From assembly GCA_041398665.1 (NCBI GenBank), contig JAWKUH010000003.1:62001-126000 (forward strand): a stretch of 64,000 nucleotides of DNA, read 5' to 3'. The notes below the pieces were generated by a model. That model ran no database searches. It was given only the letters and a program-made list of their open reading frames with translations, and was not told where the DNA came from. A program made the position numbers and the translations under genes. The DNA is from Rohdeia sp041398665 (lineage in GTDB: Bacteria > Planctomycetota > UBA1135 > GCA-002686595). Of the stretch, positions 18,100 through 26,665 are shown piece by piece (within the stretch, counting starts at the first letter, position 1; the number at the start of each line of letters is the position of its first letter).

Positions 18100-19527
18100 A
18101 TGTTCTTCCGCCGCAAGAAGGCCAAGGACTCGCGACTCGACCCGCCGACCGGCTCGGTCGACGGACCTTGGCCCGATCTCGAGGAACCCGCCGCCCTCTC
18201 CGGCGAGGACGGGGACACGCAGTTCCTCACCGGCGACCAGAGCGCCGATCGCAGGACCGTCAAGGTGCTCCTCGACGCCATCGCCCAGGTCGCGAACGCG
18301 CGCGTCTTCGACCCCGCGGACCTCGACGCGCTGTTGCGTCGGATCGTCGACAACTCGATCGAGGTGACCGGCGCCGAGCGCGGCCTCCTGATCCTCGAGG
18401 GCGACGACGGTCAGCTCCTCGTGCGCGTCGCGCGCTCCGAGGACGGCAAGGACATCGAGGGCGAGGTGCGCTTCTCCACGACGACGGCGCGCAAGGTGCT
18501 CGACGAGGTCGCGCCGGTGCGCTCGACGGTGGGGTCGGACTCCGAGGCGCTCGAACTCGCGCGCAGCGTGTTCGACCTCAAGCTGCGCGCCGTGATGTGC
18601 GTGCCGCTCTCCGCGGGTCGGCGCTCGGACGGTAGTTCGCAGGGCAAGCCCATGGGCGCGCTCTACGTCGACTCGAAGGCGGCGTCGCGGACGTTCGGTC
18701 AGCGCGACCTCTCGCTGTTCGCCGCGCTCGCCCAACAGATCTCGATGACGATGGAGAGCGCGCGGCTGCACCTCGACTCGCTCGAGAAGGTGCGGCTCGA
18801 GCAGTCGCTCGAACTCGCGAGCGCGATCCAGCGCGGCTTCATCCCGAGCGCGCCCGGCAAGATCGCCGGCTTCGAGGTGCACGGCTGGTACCGACCGGCC
18901 GAGGGCACGGCGGGCGACTTCTACGACTTCGTCCAGGCGAAGAACGGTCGGCTCGGCGTGGTCGTCGGCGACGTGACGGGCCACGGCATCGGGCCGGCGC
19001 TCATCACCGCGTCGGCGCAGGCGGGTCTGCGCAGCTACCTGCGTCTGCTCGGTGACGCCGGCGAGGCGCTCACGCTGCTCAACCAGGACCTGATCGAGCG
19101 CATCGAGGACGGGCGCTTCCTCACGCTGTTCCTCGCGGTGCTGTCGCCGGACGGCAAGGTCGAGACGATCAACGCGGGGCACCCGCTCGCGCTGCACTGG
19201 CGCGCGGCGACCGGCGAGTGCGTGCCGGTCCCCGGCGGCGGTCCGGCGCTCGGCATGATCCCCGACGAGACCTACACGAGCGCCGGGACGATCGAGATGG
19301 CGCCGGGCGACGCGCTGCTCGCGTACTCCGACGGCGTGTCGGAGCTCAAGGTCGAGGGCGACGAGATGCTCGGCGACGACGGCATGGCGAGGCTCTTCGC
19401 GGAGTGCATGAGCGAGGGCGGCGACCTCGAGTCCAAGATCGTGCAGCTCGCCGAGCGCGCTCTCGGCGCCGCGAAGGGCGCGGTCGACGACGACATCACG
19501 CTGCTCGTGGTGCGTCGGACGGGATGA
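18100..19527 (+). CDS. GAF-domain SpoIIE-type PP2C phosphatase
   Basis: 475 residues. A basic N-terminus (FFRRKKAKDSR) precedes a GAF sensor domain at about 50-220 (ITVTGAERGLLIL-type core: EVTGAERGLLILEGDD, MCVPLSAG, GALYVDSKAASRTF). The rest is a SpoIIE/RsbU phosphatase with EGTAGDFYDFV, VVVGDVTGHGIGPAL, ETINAGHPLAL, ALLAYSDGVSEL and DDDITLLVV, all the metal-binding aspartates being present. It should dephosphorylate a STAS-domain antagonist in response to a small ligand or redox signal. The adjacent divergent STAS gene is the natural candidate. Its stop overlaps the DUF58 start. Confidence 0.92.
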   Translation: MFFRRKKAKDSRLDPPTGSVDGPWPDLEEPAALSGEDGDTQFLTGDQSADRRTVKVLLDAIAQVANARVFDPADLDALLRRIVDNSIEVTGAERGLLILEGDDGQLLVRVARSEDGKDIEGEVRFSTTTARKVLDEVAPVRSTVGSDSEALELARSVFDLKLRAVMCVPLSAGRRSDGSSQGKPMGALYVDSKAASRTFGQRDLSLFAALAQQISMTMESARLHLDSLEKVRLEQSLELASAIQRGFIPSAPGKIAGFEVHGWYRPAEGTAGDFYDFVQAKNGRLGVVVGDVTGHGIGPALITASAQAGLRSYLRLLGDAGEALTLLNQDLIERIEDGRFLTLFLAVLSPDGKVETINAGHPLALHWRAATGECVPVPGGGPALGMIPDETYTSAGTIEMAPGDALLAYSDGVSELKVEGDEMLGDDGMARLFAECMSEGGDLESKIVQLAERALGAAKGAVDDDITLLVVRRTG

Positions 19528-20456
19528 GCGACGAGCGCTCGATCGCCTCGGGTCGACGCGCCCCGGGCGAGTCGCGACGGGCGAGCACCGAGCTCGAGGG
19601 ACGCGCCGACGTCCGCTTCACGCCGTCGCTGCGCCGCCGGCTCGAGGCCTTCGCGGCGCGACTCGAGTTCCTGCGCCGTCGCCGCGAGGGCGCGGGTCTC
19701 GCCACGCTGACGGGCGGCGGACAGGAGTGGGTCGACCTGCGCCCGTACCGCGAGGGCGACGACCTGCGCGACCTCGACTGGTCGCTGCTCGCGCGATCCG
19801 ACCGTCCGTTCGTGCGCGTGTTCCAGCGCGAGGCGGCGGAGCGCTGGGCGATCCTGCTCGACACGAGCGCGTCGATGGGCGTCGGCACCGAGGGCAAGCT
19901 GCAGAGCGCGGCCGAGGTCGCGGCCTGCTGGTGCGCCGTCGGTCTCGAGCGCGGCGCGGAGGTCGAGCTGCTGTGGCTCGACGAGGACGAGGTGCGCGCG
20001 CGGCGCTTCACGCGGCGCACCGAGCTCGGCGCCGCGCTGCAGACGCTCGAGACCTGTCGCGCGACCGGTCGGCGCGGACTCTCCGCGCTGCTCGCCGAGG
20101 GGCGACTCGCGGAGAGCGGCAGGCACGTCGTGCTCGGCGACCTGCTCGACGTCGAGCCGAACCGCGTGCTCGGTTGGCGCGAACGCGTGCAGGACCTCGT
20201 CGTCGGTCAGTGGCTCGCACGCGTGGAGTGGAGCGCTCCCGCGGACGGCGGTCGGCGCTGGACCGACCCCGAGACGCGCGCCGAGCTCGAGGCGCCGGGC
20301 GACGCGTCGGTGCGCGCGCGCTACGAGACGGAGCTGTCGCGCTGGCTCGAGGGCTGGCGCGCGGTGTGCGGTCGACACCGCGTGCGCTACGGCTGTTTCG
20401 AGGCCGGGCGTCCGTTCGAGGAGGCCGCGAAGGTCCTGTTCGGACTGCGGGGCTGA
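19524..20456 (+). CDS. DUF58 (VWA-like) protein
   Basis: 310 residues. The DUF58 core is clear: EWVDLRPYREGDDLRDLDWSLLARSDRPFVR, read as the pair EWVDLRPYREGDDLRD and LDWSLLARSDRPFV. It is followed by the VWA-like strand WAILLDTSASMGVGTEGK, with a MIDAS-type DTSAS. DUF58 proteins are usually encoded with a MoxR AAA+ ATPase and BatA-like membrane VWA proteins and are thought to act in protein or cofactor maturation. The BatA-like gene follows at once, but no moxR is visible. Instead the gene overlaps the upstream phosphatase gene by 4 nt. Confidence 0.88.
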   Translation: MSDERSIASGRRAPGESRRASTELEGRADVRFTPSLRRRLEAFAARLEFLRRRREGAGLATLTGGGQEWVDLRPYREGDDLRDLDWSLLARSDRPFVRVFQREAAERWAILLDTSASMGVGTEGKLQSAAEVAACWCAVGLERGAEVELLWLDEDEVRARRFTRRTELGAALQTLETCRATGRRGLSALLAEGRLAESGRHVVLGDLLDVEPNRVLGWRERVQDLVVGQWLARVEWSAPADGGRRWTDPETRAELEAPGDASVRARYETELSRWLEGWRAVCGRHRVRYGCFEAGRPFEEAAKVLFGLRG

Positions 20457-20462
20457 GGGCGC

Positions 20463-21689
20463 ATGGAGCTCGTCGCGCCGCTCGCCCTGCTGACGCTGCT
20501 CGTGCCGCTCGCGGTGCTCGTGCTCGCACTCGCGCCGCGCCGTCCGCGGCGCGAGGCCACGGGCACGCTCGAGATCTGGCGGCGCGCCGTGCAGGGCGCA
20601 CCGACCGGCGGCTCGAGCCGTCGCTGGCGCCCGCCCGCGTGGATCGTCGTGGCCGCGGCGGGACTGGTGGCGTGGTCGTTCTCGCTCGCGGCGCCGCGGC
20701 TCGAGGCGCGCGACGCGGAGACGTACGTGGTGCTCGTCGATCGCCGGCCGCGGATGCTGCTCGAACTCGAGGACGGCAGGTCGCGGCTCGACGCAGCGCT
20801 CACCGCCGTCGTCGAACTCCTGGGCGAGCGCGGCGACGCGCGCGTGAGCTGGCGGACGCCCGGCGCCGACGCGTTCGAGACGCGCGTCTCGGACGGAGCG
20901 CCGTTCGCGCGTCTCGCCGCTCTCCCGCCCGCCGACCGCGCGCCCGACTTCGAGGCGTTCGACGAACGCGGCGTCGTGTGGGTGACGTGTACGGCCGGGA
21001 CGTTGGCACCGCTCCGTGCGGGACTCGTGACGAGCGGCGGGACCGCGGTCCGTGGCTTCGTCGGCGTCGGGCCCGACGGCTGGACGTTCTGGGACGGGAG
21101 CGGCTTCGAGGTGCGCGAGGCTCCTGCCGATCCGGGAGTCGTCGCACTCGGCGAAGGTCTGCCGGAGCTCGTCGACGCGTTCGTGCGCGCGTACGCCGTC
21201 GCGCGCGGACTCGGTGTCGCGCCGATGGGGGCGAGGTCGCCGCGACTCGAAGTCACGGCGAGCGCACGCGGCCCCGCGCTCCGCGAGGGCGCGCGGGTCG
21301 TCGCCGGGACGCGACCCGTCGCGGTCGTGCGCGGTGGTTTCGCGTTGCCGCGCGGCGCCGTGGGGCGCGTCGTGCTCGAAGCGGTCGACGGCGACGGGAC
21401 GCGCGCGGCGCTCGCCGTCGCCGACTCCGGCCGCGTGCTCGTCGCGCCGTGCGAACTCGGCGAACTCGCGCCGGAGGACGTGGCGCTCGGGCTCGGCGGC
21501 GTGTTCGACGAGGCACTGGCACCCGACGCGCGGCTCGTCCCGGTCGCCGGACGCCGATCGCAGGGAGAGCCGGTCGTGCGCGCCGGCGAACCGCCCGAGC
21601 CGCTGCCGAGTCCGTTCCCCCTGCGCGCGCCGCTCGCCGTCGTCGCGGCGCTCGCCTTCGCGCTCGCCGCCTGGTTGCGCGGGCGCTGA
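20463..21689 (+). CDS. BatA/aerotolerance-like membrane protein
   Basis: 408 residues with the topology of BatA/BatB-like proteins. Two N-terminal helices are LALLTLLVPLAVLVLALA and PPAWIVVAAAGLVAWSFSLA, and one lies at the extreme C-terminus (LAVVAALAFALAAWLRG). Between them is a large domain starting TYVVLVDRRPRMLLE, a degenerate VWA core: the MIDAS DxSxS is replaced by DRRPR. Metal-dependent adhesion is therefore probably lost. The start is 6 bp after the DUF58 stop, so they are one operon. It converges on the NhaC gene across a short palindrome. Confidence 0.65.
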   Translation: MELVAPLALLTLLVPLAVLVLALAPRRPRREATGTLEIWRRAVQGAPTGGSSRRWRPPAWIVVAAAGLVAWSFSLAAPRLEARDAETYVVLVDRRPRMLLELEDGRSRLDAALTAVVELLGERGDARVSWRTPGADAFETRVSDGAPFARLAALPPADRAPDFEAFDERGVVWVTCTAGTLAPLRAGLVTSGGTAVRGFVGVGPDGWTFWDGSGFEVREAPADPGVVALGEGLPELVDAFVRAYAVARGLGVAPMGARSPRLEVTASARGPALREGARVVAGTRPVAVVRGGFALPRGAVGRVVLEAVDGDGTRAALAVADSGRVLVAPCELGELAPEDVALGLGGVFDEALAPDARLVPVAGRRSQGEPVVRAGEPPEPLPSPFPLRAPLAVVAALAFALAAWLRGR

Positions 21690-21696
21690 TCACGAG

Positions 21697-21714
21697 CGAG
21701 GTCGCGCGACCTCG
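21697..21714. terminator. Palindrome between convergent genes, likely bidirectional terminator
   Basis: CGAGGTCGCGCGACCTCG is a perfect 18-nt dyad in the 32-bp gap between the convergent BatA-like and nhaC genes. It can form a 7-8 bp stem. No U-run follows, which is common in such GC-rich genomes. Confidence 0.5.
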
Positions 21715-21721
21715 GACGCGG

Positions 21722-23926
21722 TCAGGTCTCGATGTACTCCGGCTCGCTGCGCTTCCCGAGGCCGAAGACGAACGCGGCGAGGATCGCGAGGCCGAGCGGG
21801 ATCGTGATCCACGAGTTCCAGCCGAGGAACGCCGCCGGGACGTAGCCCGCGAACATCGCCGTGCCCATGCAGAGCAGCGCGTACGGTGCCTGCGTCTTCA
21901 CGTGGTCGATGTGGTCCGACGCGGACGAGATCGAACTCAGCACGGTCGTGTCGCTGATCGGCGAGCAGTGGTCGCCGAAGATCGAGCCCTCGAGCACGGC
22001 GCCGATGCACAGCACCATGAGCGCGTATCCGCCCATGCCGTGCGCCTCCCCGAGCTGGTAGGAGACGCCGACGACCATCGGCAGCAGGATGCCCATCGTC
22101 GACCAGGACGAGCCCGTCGCGAACGCGACGATGCCGGCCATGAGGATCAGCACCACCGGAAGGATCGACGCGCCGATGGCGTCGCTCACGATCGCCGTCA
22201 GGAACTGGGCCGTGCCGAGCTCTCCGCACACGTCGCTGACCATCCAGGCGGAGTAGAGGATGCCGAAGGCGACGCCCATCGAACGGAGCGTCGTCCATGC
22301 GGCTCGCGGCACCTCCTTCGGGATGCCGGCGGAGATCGTCGCGATCGCCGCGAGTACGAAGCCCGTGATGCCGCCGACCATGAGCGGGAAGTTGCCCGAT
22401 CCGTCGTAGAGGATCGTGGTGACGCTCTCCATCGTCGACTTCCAGCTCGAGAGATCGATCGCGCCGGCCCTGAACGCGCCTCCTTTGAAGGCGATCATGA
22501 ACAGCGTCGTGCCGATGAAGCCGAGGAGCGGGACCAGTGCGCGCCACGCGCGCGGCTGCACGCCCTCCGCCATGTCGACCTCGGTCGCGCTGCTCGAGAC
22601 GAGCGGCGTCGCGCCGTCGCGCAGCACCTTCCCGAGCCGCCGCGCGCGTCTCTCCGCGGCTCCCATCGGACCGAAGTCGCGCCCGCTGAACGCGATCATC
22701 GCCACGAACGCGAGCGTGAAGATGCAGTAGAAGCGGAAGGGCAGGGTGTCGACGAAGACCCTGTACCCGTCCGTCGTCGCCATGTTCGCGGCGGGCAGCT
22801 GCGCCGAGAACGTCGAGACCTCGAACGCGATCCAGGTCGAGAAGATCGAGATGCCCGCGACCGGCGCCGAGGTCGAGTCGACGATGTAGGCGAGCTTCTC
22901 GCGCGCGACCTTGAAGCGGTCGGTCAGGGGCCGCATGGTCGACCCGACGAGCACGGTGTTCGCGTAGTCGTCGAAGAAGACGGCGAGTCCCGTCAGCCAC
23001 GTCGCGACCTGGGTCGATCGCGCGTCCTTCGCGCGCTTCGCGAGCGCCTCCATGATCCCCGCGATGCCGCCGTTCCGGACGGCGTTGCCGACCATCGCGA
23101 GCATGAACACGACGAACAGCACGATCTGGAGGTTGTTCCAGTTCGCGAAGCGGTCCCAGAAGTAGTGGGTCGGGACGTCGTAGAGTCCGCCCGTGACCGA
23201 CTCGACCATCGACGTGCCGTTGCGCAGCTCGACGAGCACGGCGCCGACGATCACGCCGCTGAACAGCGAGAACAGCGGCCGCCGCGTCGCGATCGCGAGC
23301 GCGATGGCGATGACCGGCGGCAGCAGCGAGAAGCGCGTCGGGGCGTTCCAGTCCGTCGTCCGCGGTTCGATCTCGCCGACCTCGAGCGAGAGCTGTCGCA
23401 GGCCTGCACCATCGGCGGCGCCGAGTCGGAACACGACGTCGAGCCCACCGGGTGCAGCCTCGCGCTCGCCGACGGTCTTCACCTCGGCGCCCTTCCGCCG
23501 TTCGCCGTCGCGGAAGAAGCGCAGCTCCGCCGCGGTGCGAAGACCCTGGAGGAACGACCGCCGTGCGATCTCGGCGATGCGCGGGTCGGAGGATCCGTCG
23601 GCGTCCACGAACTCCACGCGCCCGAGCGTCAGCGTCGCGACGTTCGCCTCCGCGTCGAACGCCACGCGCTCGTCGTCGAGCAGCGCGCACGAACGGGTTG
23701 GCCACTTTCCGTCCTCCGTCGTCTCGCCCTCCGAGGATCTCGCTCTTCGCGTGATCAGTCGTCTTGCTTCGCCGGTGCGGAGACGAGGTCGCCGCGGCGG
23801 CTCCGCCAGCTGCTCGTCCGACGCGCCGCGCCAGGGCGCGAGGACGAGAGCCACGAGGACGACCGCGAGCAGCGGGAGGTAGCGAGCGGTCCGGCTCGGC
23901 ACCTCCATCTGGGTTCCGTGGGACAT
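21722..23926 (-). CDS. nhaC: NhaC-type Na+/H+ antiporter with extra N-terminal extracytoplasmic domain
   Basis: About 734 residues from the ATG at 23926; ATG 23908 is also possible. After one helix (LPLLAVVLVALVLAPW) comes an unusual region of about 160 hydrophilic residues. The NhaC-type transporter then begins at FSLLPPVIAIALAIA. Characteristic segments are LAVFFDDYANTVLVGSTMRP, DSTSAPVAGISIFSTW, FATGSSWSTMGIL and GSIFGDHCSPISDTTVLSS, all typical of the family. It exchanges protons for sodium across the inner membrane. The usual family length is 450-530, so the N-terminal domain is the main oddity. Confidence 0.88.
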   Translation of the reverse strand: MSHGTQMEVPSRTARYLPLLAVVLVALVLAPWRGASDEQLAEPPRRPRLRTGEARRLITRRARSSEGETTEDGKWPTRSCALLDDERVAFDAEANVATLTLGRVEFVDADGSSDPRIAEIARRSFLQGLRTAAELRFFRDGERRKGAEVKTVGEREAAPGGLDVVFRLGAADGAGLRQLSLEVGEIEPRTTDWNAPTRFSLLPPVIAIALAIATRRPLFSLFSGVIVGAVLVELRNGTSMVESVTGGLYDVPTHYFWDRFANWNNLQIVLFVVFMLAMVGNAVRNGGIAGIMEALAKRAKDARSTQVATWLTGLAVFFDDYANTVLVGSTMRPLTDRFKVAREKLAYIVDSTSAPVAGISIFSTWIAFEVSTFSAQLPAANMATTDGYRVFVDTLPFRFYCIFTLAFVAMIAFSGRDFGPMGAAERRARRLGKVLRDGATPLVSSSATEVDMAEGVQPRAWRALVPLLGFIGTTLFMIAFKGGAFRAGAIDLSSWKSTMESVTTILYDGSGNFPLMVGGITGFVLAAIATISAGIPKEVPRAAWTTLRSMGVAFGILYSAWMVSDVCGELGTAQFLTAIVSDAIGASILPVVLILMAGIVAFATGSSWSTMGILLPMVVGVSYQLGEAHGMGGYALMVLCIGAVLEGSIFGDHCSPISDTTVLSSISSASDHIDHVKTQAPYALLCMGTAMFAGYVPAAFLGWNSWITIPLGLAILAAFVFGLGKRSEPEYIET

Positions 23927-24080
23927 GCCGGCGAGTGTACGGAGCCGCGGGTGCGCGCCCGAGGACGGCGGCGCCGCGCGCGTGCGCGGACCGTCGCTGA
24001 CACCGCGTTCCCGGCCGGGCGACGGTCGGCGGCGCCGAGCGAGATTGGGCCGCCGCCGCGCGCGGCTATCCTCACGGGCG

Positions 24081-24651
24081 ATGCCGCCCGCACTCGTCCT
24101 CGCCGCGACCGAACCGCTCGTCGTCGCCCTCGCCGCGCTCGCGGCGATCAGTGCGCTCGGGTCGGCGTGGATCCTGTTCGGGGTGCTCCGAGCCGTGCGG
24201 GAAGGTGCGGCGATCGCGCGGCGGCAGAGCGAGCAGGTCGACGCGCTGCGCGAGCACCTGCGCCGGCTCGAATCGGACCGCGCCGAACTCGACCTGCGCC
24301 GCACGGAGCACGTCCTGATCGACATCCGCGACGAGCTGAGCGGGTTGCAGGACGCGGTGCTCGGCGTGCTCTCGAGGCCCGCGCCGGAGTCGAGATTCGA
24401 GCCCAGCTCGGCTCCCGTCGAGCCCGCGGACGCGCCTCCTCGAGCGCGTCCACAACCGCCTCTCGGCGCTCGGCTACGACCGCGTCCAGATCGTCGGCGA
24501 GCGCGAGCTGGTCGAGATGGGGACGACGGCGCGCACCGAGCTCCCGCTCGAGGCGCGCAAGGCCGGCGTGATCCACAAGGGCGTCTGCGTCGTCGACAAG
24601 GGCCGCGTCCTCGACGTGCGCATGGACCCGCCCTACGCGATGTTCCCCTGA
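24081..24651 (+). CDS. Membrane-anchored coiled-coil protein of unknown function, one frameshift
   Basis: Starts at ATG 24081 with one helix (LVVALAALAAISALGSAWIL). A charged segment rich in Arg/Glu follows (REHLRRLESDRAELDLRR) and may form a coiled coil. At about 24430 the frame must shift by one base to continue as TRLLERVHNRLSALGYDRVQ. It ends KGVCVVDKGRVLDVRMDPP, YAMFP and TGA at 24649. Both halves have normal coding character, so I treat it as one gene of about 190 residues. I do not recognise the family. It precedes asnS by 70 bp on the same strand. Confidence 0.6.
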
Positions 24652-24721
24652 GGCGTCGCCGCGCCCGCTCGCCACGAGAACCGAACGCGCCGCGCGACCG
24701 CCGGCGTCCATCGAACCCGTC

Positions 24722-26008
24722 ATGACCGTCACCACCATCTCCCACCTCGGCGACCACGTCGGCGAGACCGTCACGTTGCGCGGTTGGATCCACAACCGCT
24801 CGAGCAAGGGCAAGCTGCACTTCGTCCAACTGCGCGACGGCAGCGGCTTCTGCCAGTGCGTGCTGTTCGTGAAGAACGTGCCGGAGGAGCTGTTCGAGGC
24901 GATCGGCCACGCCGGTCAGGAGTCGAGCGTCGAACTCACCGGCGAGGTCAAGGCGGACGAGCGCGCACCCGGCGGCTACGAGGTCTCGGTCACGGGCGGG
25001 AACGTGATCCAGAGCGTCGAGGGCTTCCCGATCACGCCCAAGGAGCACGGCGCCGACTTCCTGCTCTCGAACCGCCACCTGTGGCTGCGTTCGAAGAGGC
25101 AGTGGGCGCTGATCCGCGTGCGCGACGCAGTGGTCACGGCGCTGCGCACGTTCTTCGACCAGCGAGAGTTCACGCTGGTCGACTCGCCGATGTTCATGAG
25201 CTCGGCCTGCGAGGGCACCTCGACGCTGTTCGAGGTGGAGTACTTCGACCGCAAGGCCTACCTCACGCAGTCGGGCCAGCTCTACGCCGAGGCGTCCGCG
25301 ATGGCGCACGGCAAGGTCTACACCTTCGGACCGACGTTCCGCGCCGAGAAGAGCAAGACGCGCCGCCACCTCACCGAGTTCTGGATGCTCGAGCCGGAGG
25401 TCGCGTTCGCGACGCTGCCCGACGTCCTCGAACTCGCCGAGGACATGCTGTGCTTCGTCGTGCAGGAGGTGCTGCGGAGGCGGCGCACCGAGCTCGAGGT
25501 ACTGGAGCGCGACATCGCGAAGCTCGAGGCGATCAAGAAGCCGTTCCCGCGCCTCACCTACGACGAGGCCGCGAAGATCCTCGCCGAACACCCCGAGAGC
25601 GAGTTCAAGTACGGCGACGACTTCGGCGCGCCGGACGAGACGATCCTCAGCAACCGCTACGACCGTCCCGTGATGGTCACGCACTATCCGGCGTCGGTGA
25701 AGGCCTTCTACATGGCGCGCGAGGGCGACAAGGCGCTGTGCGTCGACGTGCTCGCGACGGAAGGAGTGGGGGAGATCATCGGCGGCAGCCAGCGCGAAGC
25801 CTCGCTCGAGGAACTCGAGAAGCGCATCGCCGAGCACGAGCTCGACCCGTCGACGCTGCAGTGGTACCTCGACCTGCGCCGCTTCGGGACCTGTCCGCAC
25901 GCCGGCTTCGGCCTCGGACTCGAGCGCACCGTCGCGTGGATCGCCGGCGTCGAGCACGTGCGCGAGGCGTCGCCGTTCCCGCGCATGATGTACCGGATCG
26001 AGCCGTGA
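24722..26008 (+). CDS. asnS: Asparaginyl-tRNA synthetase
   Basis: 428 residues, the normal length of bacterial AsnRS. The N-terminal OB-fold anticodon-binding domain reads TLRGWIHNRSSKGKLHFVQL. Class II motif 2 is GPTFRAEKSKTRRHLTEFWM. Motif 3 is GFGLGLERTVAWIAGVEHVR, followed by PFPRM, the ending seen in AsnRS rather than AspRS. It charges tRNA-Asn with asparagine in the cytoplasm, so this organism need not rely only on the amidotransferase route. The stop overlaps the GTG of the next small gene. Confidence 0.95.
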   Translation: MTVTTISHLGDHVGETVTLRGWIHNRSSKGKLHFVQLRDGSGFCQCVLFVKNVPEELFEAIGHAGQESSVELTGEVKADERAPGGYEVSVTGGNVIQSVEGFPITPKEHGADFLLSNRHLWLRSKRQWALIRVRDAVVTALRTFFDQREFTLVDSPMFMSSACEGTSTLFEVEYFDRKAYLTQSGQLYAEASAMAHGKVYTFGPTFRAEKSKTRRHLTEFWMLEPEVAFATLPDVLELAEDMLCFVVQEVLRRRRTELEVLERDIAKLEAIKKPFPRLTYDEAAKILAEHPESEFKYGDDFGAPDETILSNRYDRPVMVTHYPASVKAFYMAREGDKALCVDVLATEGVGEIIGGSQREASLEELEKRIAEHELDPSTLQWYLDLRRFGTCPHAGFGLGLERTVAWIAGVEHVREASPFPRMMYRIEP

Positions 26009-26445
26009 CGCCGGGCGCGTCGCGGCGACCGGACCCGGCGGCACGCGTGCGTGCGTTGCTCGAGGACCTGGCCGACGCGCTCGACCGGGACGACTCGGGC
26101 CGCGTGCTCGCGCTGCTCTCGCGCGACGTCGTCTACCGCTTCCGCGACGTCGTGTACGAGGGACCGGAGCACGTCGCGCGGAGCTACGCCGACGCGGCGC
26201 GGTGGGGGCGCGAGCACCTCGACTCGCTCGTCTACGAGAGCGAGGTCGAGAGCGCGCACGCAGGAGGCGGCACGGTGCTCTTCACCGATCGCATGCGGCA
26301 CGCGGGCTCGGACCACGTGCACCGCTGCAGGCAGCACGTCGTCGTGGGCACCGACGGGCTCGTCGCGTCGATCGAGCACGAGGACCTGCCCGGTGAGCGC
26401 GAGGCCGTCGCGGACTGGTTCGCGAAGGTCGGGCTCGAGCGCTGA
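26005..26445 (+). CDS. SnoaL/NTF2-like small protein
   Basis: 146 residues from a GTG that overlaps the asnS stop (GTGA). The pattern ALLEDLADALDRDDSGRVLALLSRD, split as ALLEDLADALDRDD and SGRVLALLSRDVVYRF, followed by YEGPEHVARSYADAARWG, fits the cone-shaped NTF2/SnoaL fold. A late strand pair is HVHRCRQHVVVGTDGLVASI. Members include small isomerases, hydrolases and ligand-binding proteins. Nothing fixes the role here. It is probably co-translated with asnS. Confidence 0.65.
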   Translation: MTPGASRRPDPAARVRALLEDLADALDRDDSGRVLALLSRDVVYRFRDVVYEGPEHVARSYADAARWGREHLDSLVYESEVESAHAGGGTVLFTDRMRHAGSDHVHRCRQHVVVGTDGLVASIEHEDLPGEREAVADWFAKVGLER

Positions 26446-26464
26446 CGCCCGTGCGCGCGGGCGT
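26445..26464 (+). terminator. Hairpin after the asnS-SnoaL unit
   Basis: ACGCCCG at 26445 pairs with CGGGCGT ending at 26464 around a 6-nt loop, beginning at the stop codon of the SnoaL-like gene. It is a short GC stem without a clear U-run. Confidence 0.35.
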
Positions 26465-26665
26465 TCCACAGGTGCTTCGTGCATCGTGGGAACGCCGCGC
26501 GGCTCGCGCCGAGGACCGCGCTCCGGGAGGACGTGGCGAGGTTCTGGGGGCGCGGATAGCGTGGCGCGACCTGCCGCCGGAGCGCGCGGCGGACGCGTCT
26601 CGCGACGTGCGCCGCACGACCCGGTCCTCTCCCGGCCCGCATCCCCTTCGCGAGTCGACCCCCCC

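Noticed and set aside
22416..22730. Small plus-strand frame opposite nhaC
   Set aside because: Antisense to well-conserved transporter segments; no ribosome binding site and Ser/Arg-rich composition.
26446..26665. Possible small gene in the spacer before the VWA gene
   Set aside because: Frames there are short, lack ribosome binding sites and show no conserved-looking sequence; it more likely holds the promoter of the VWA gene.
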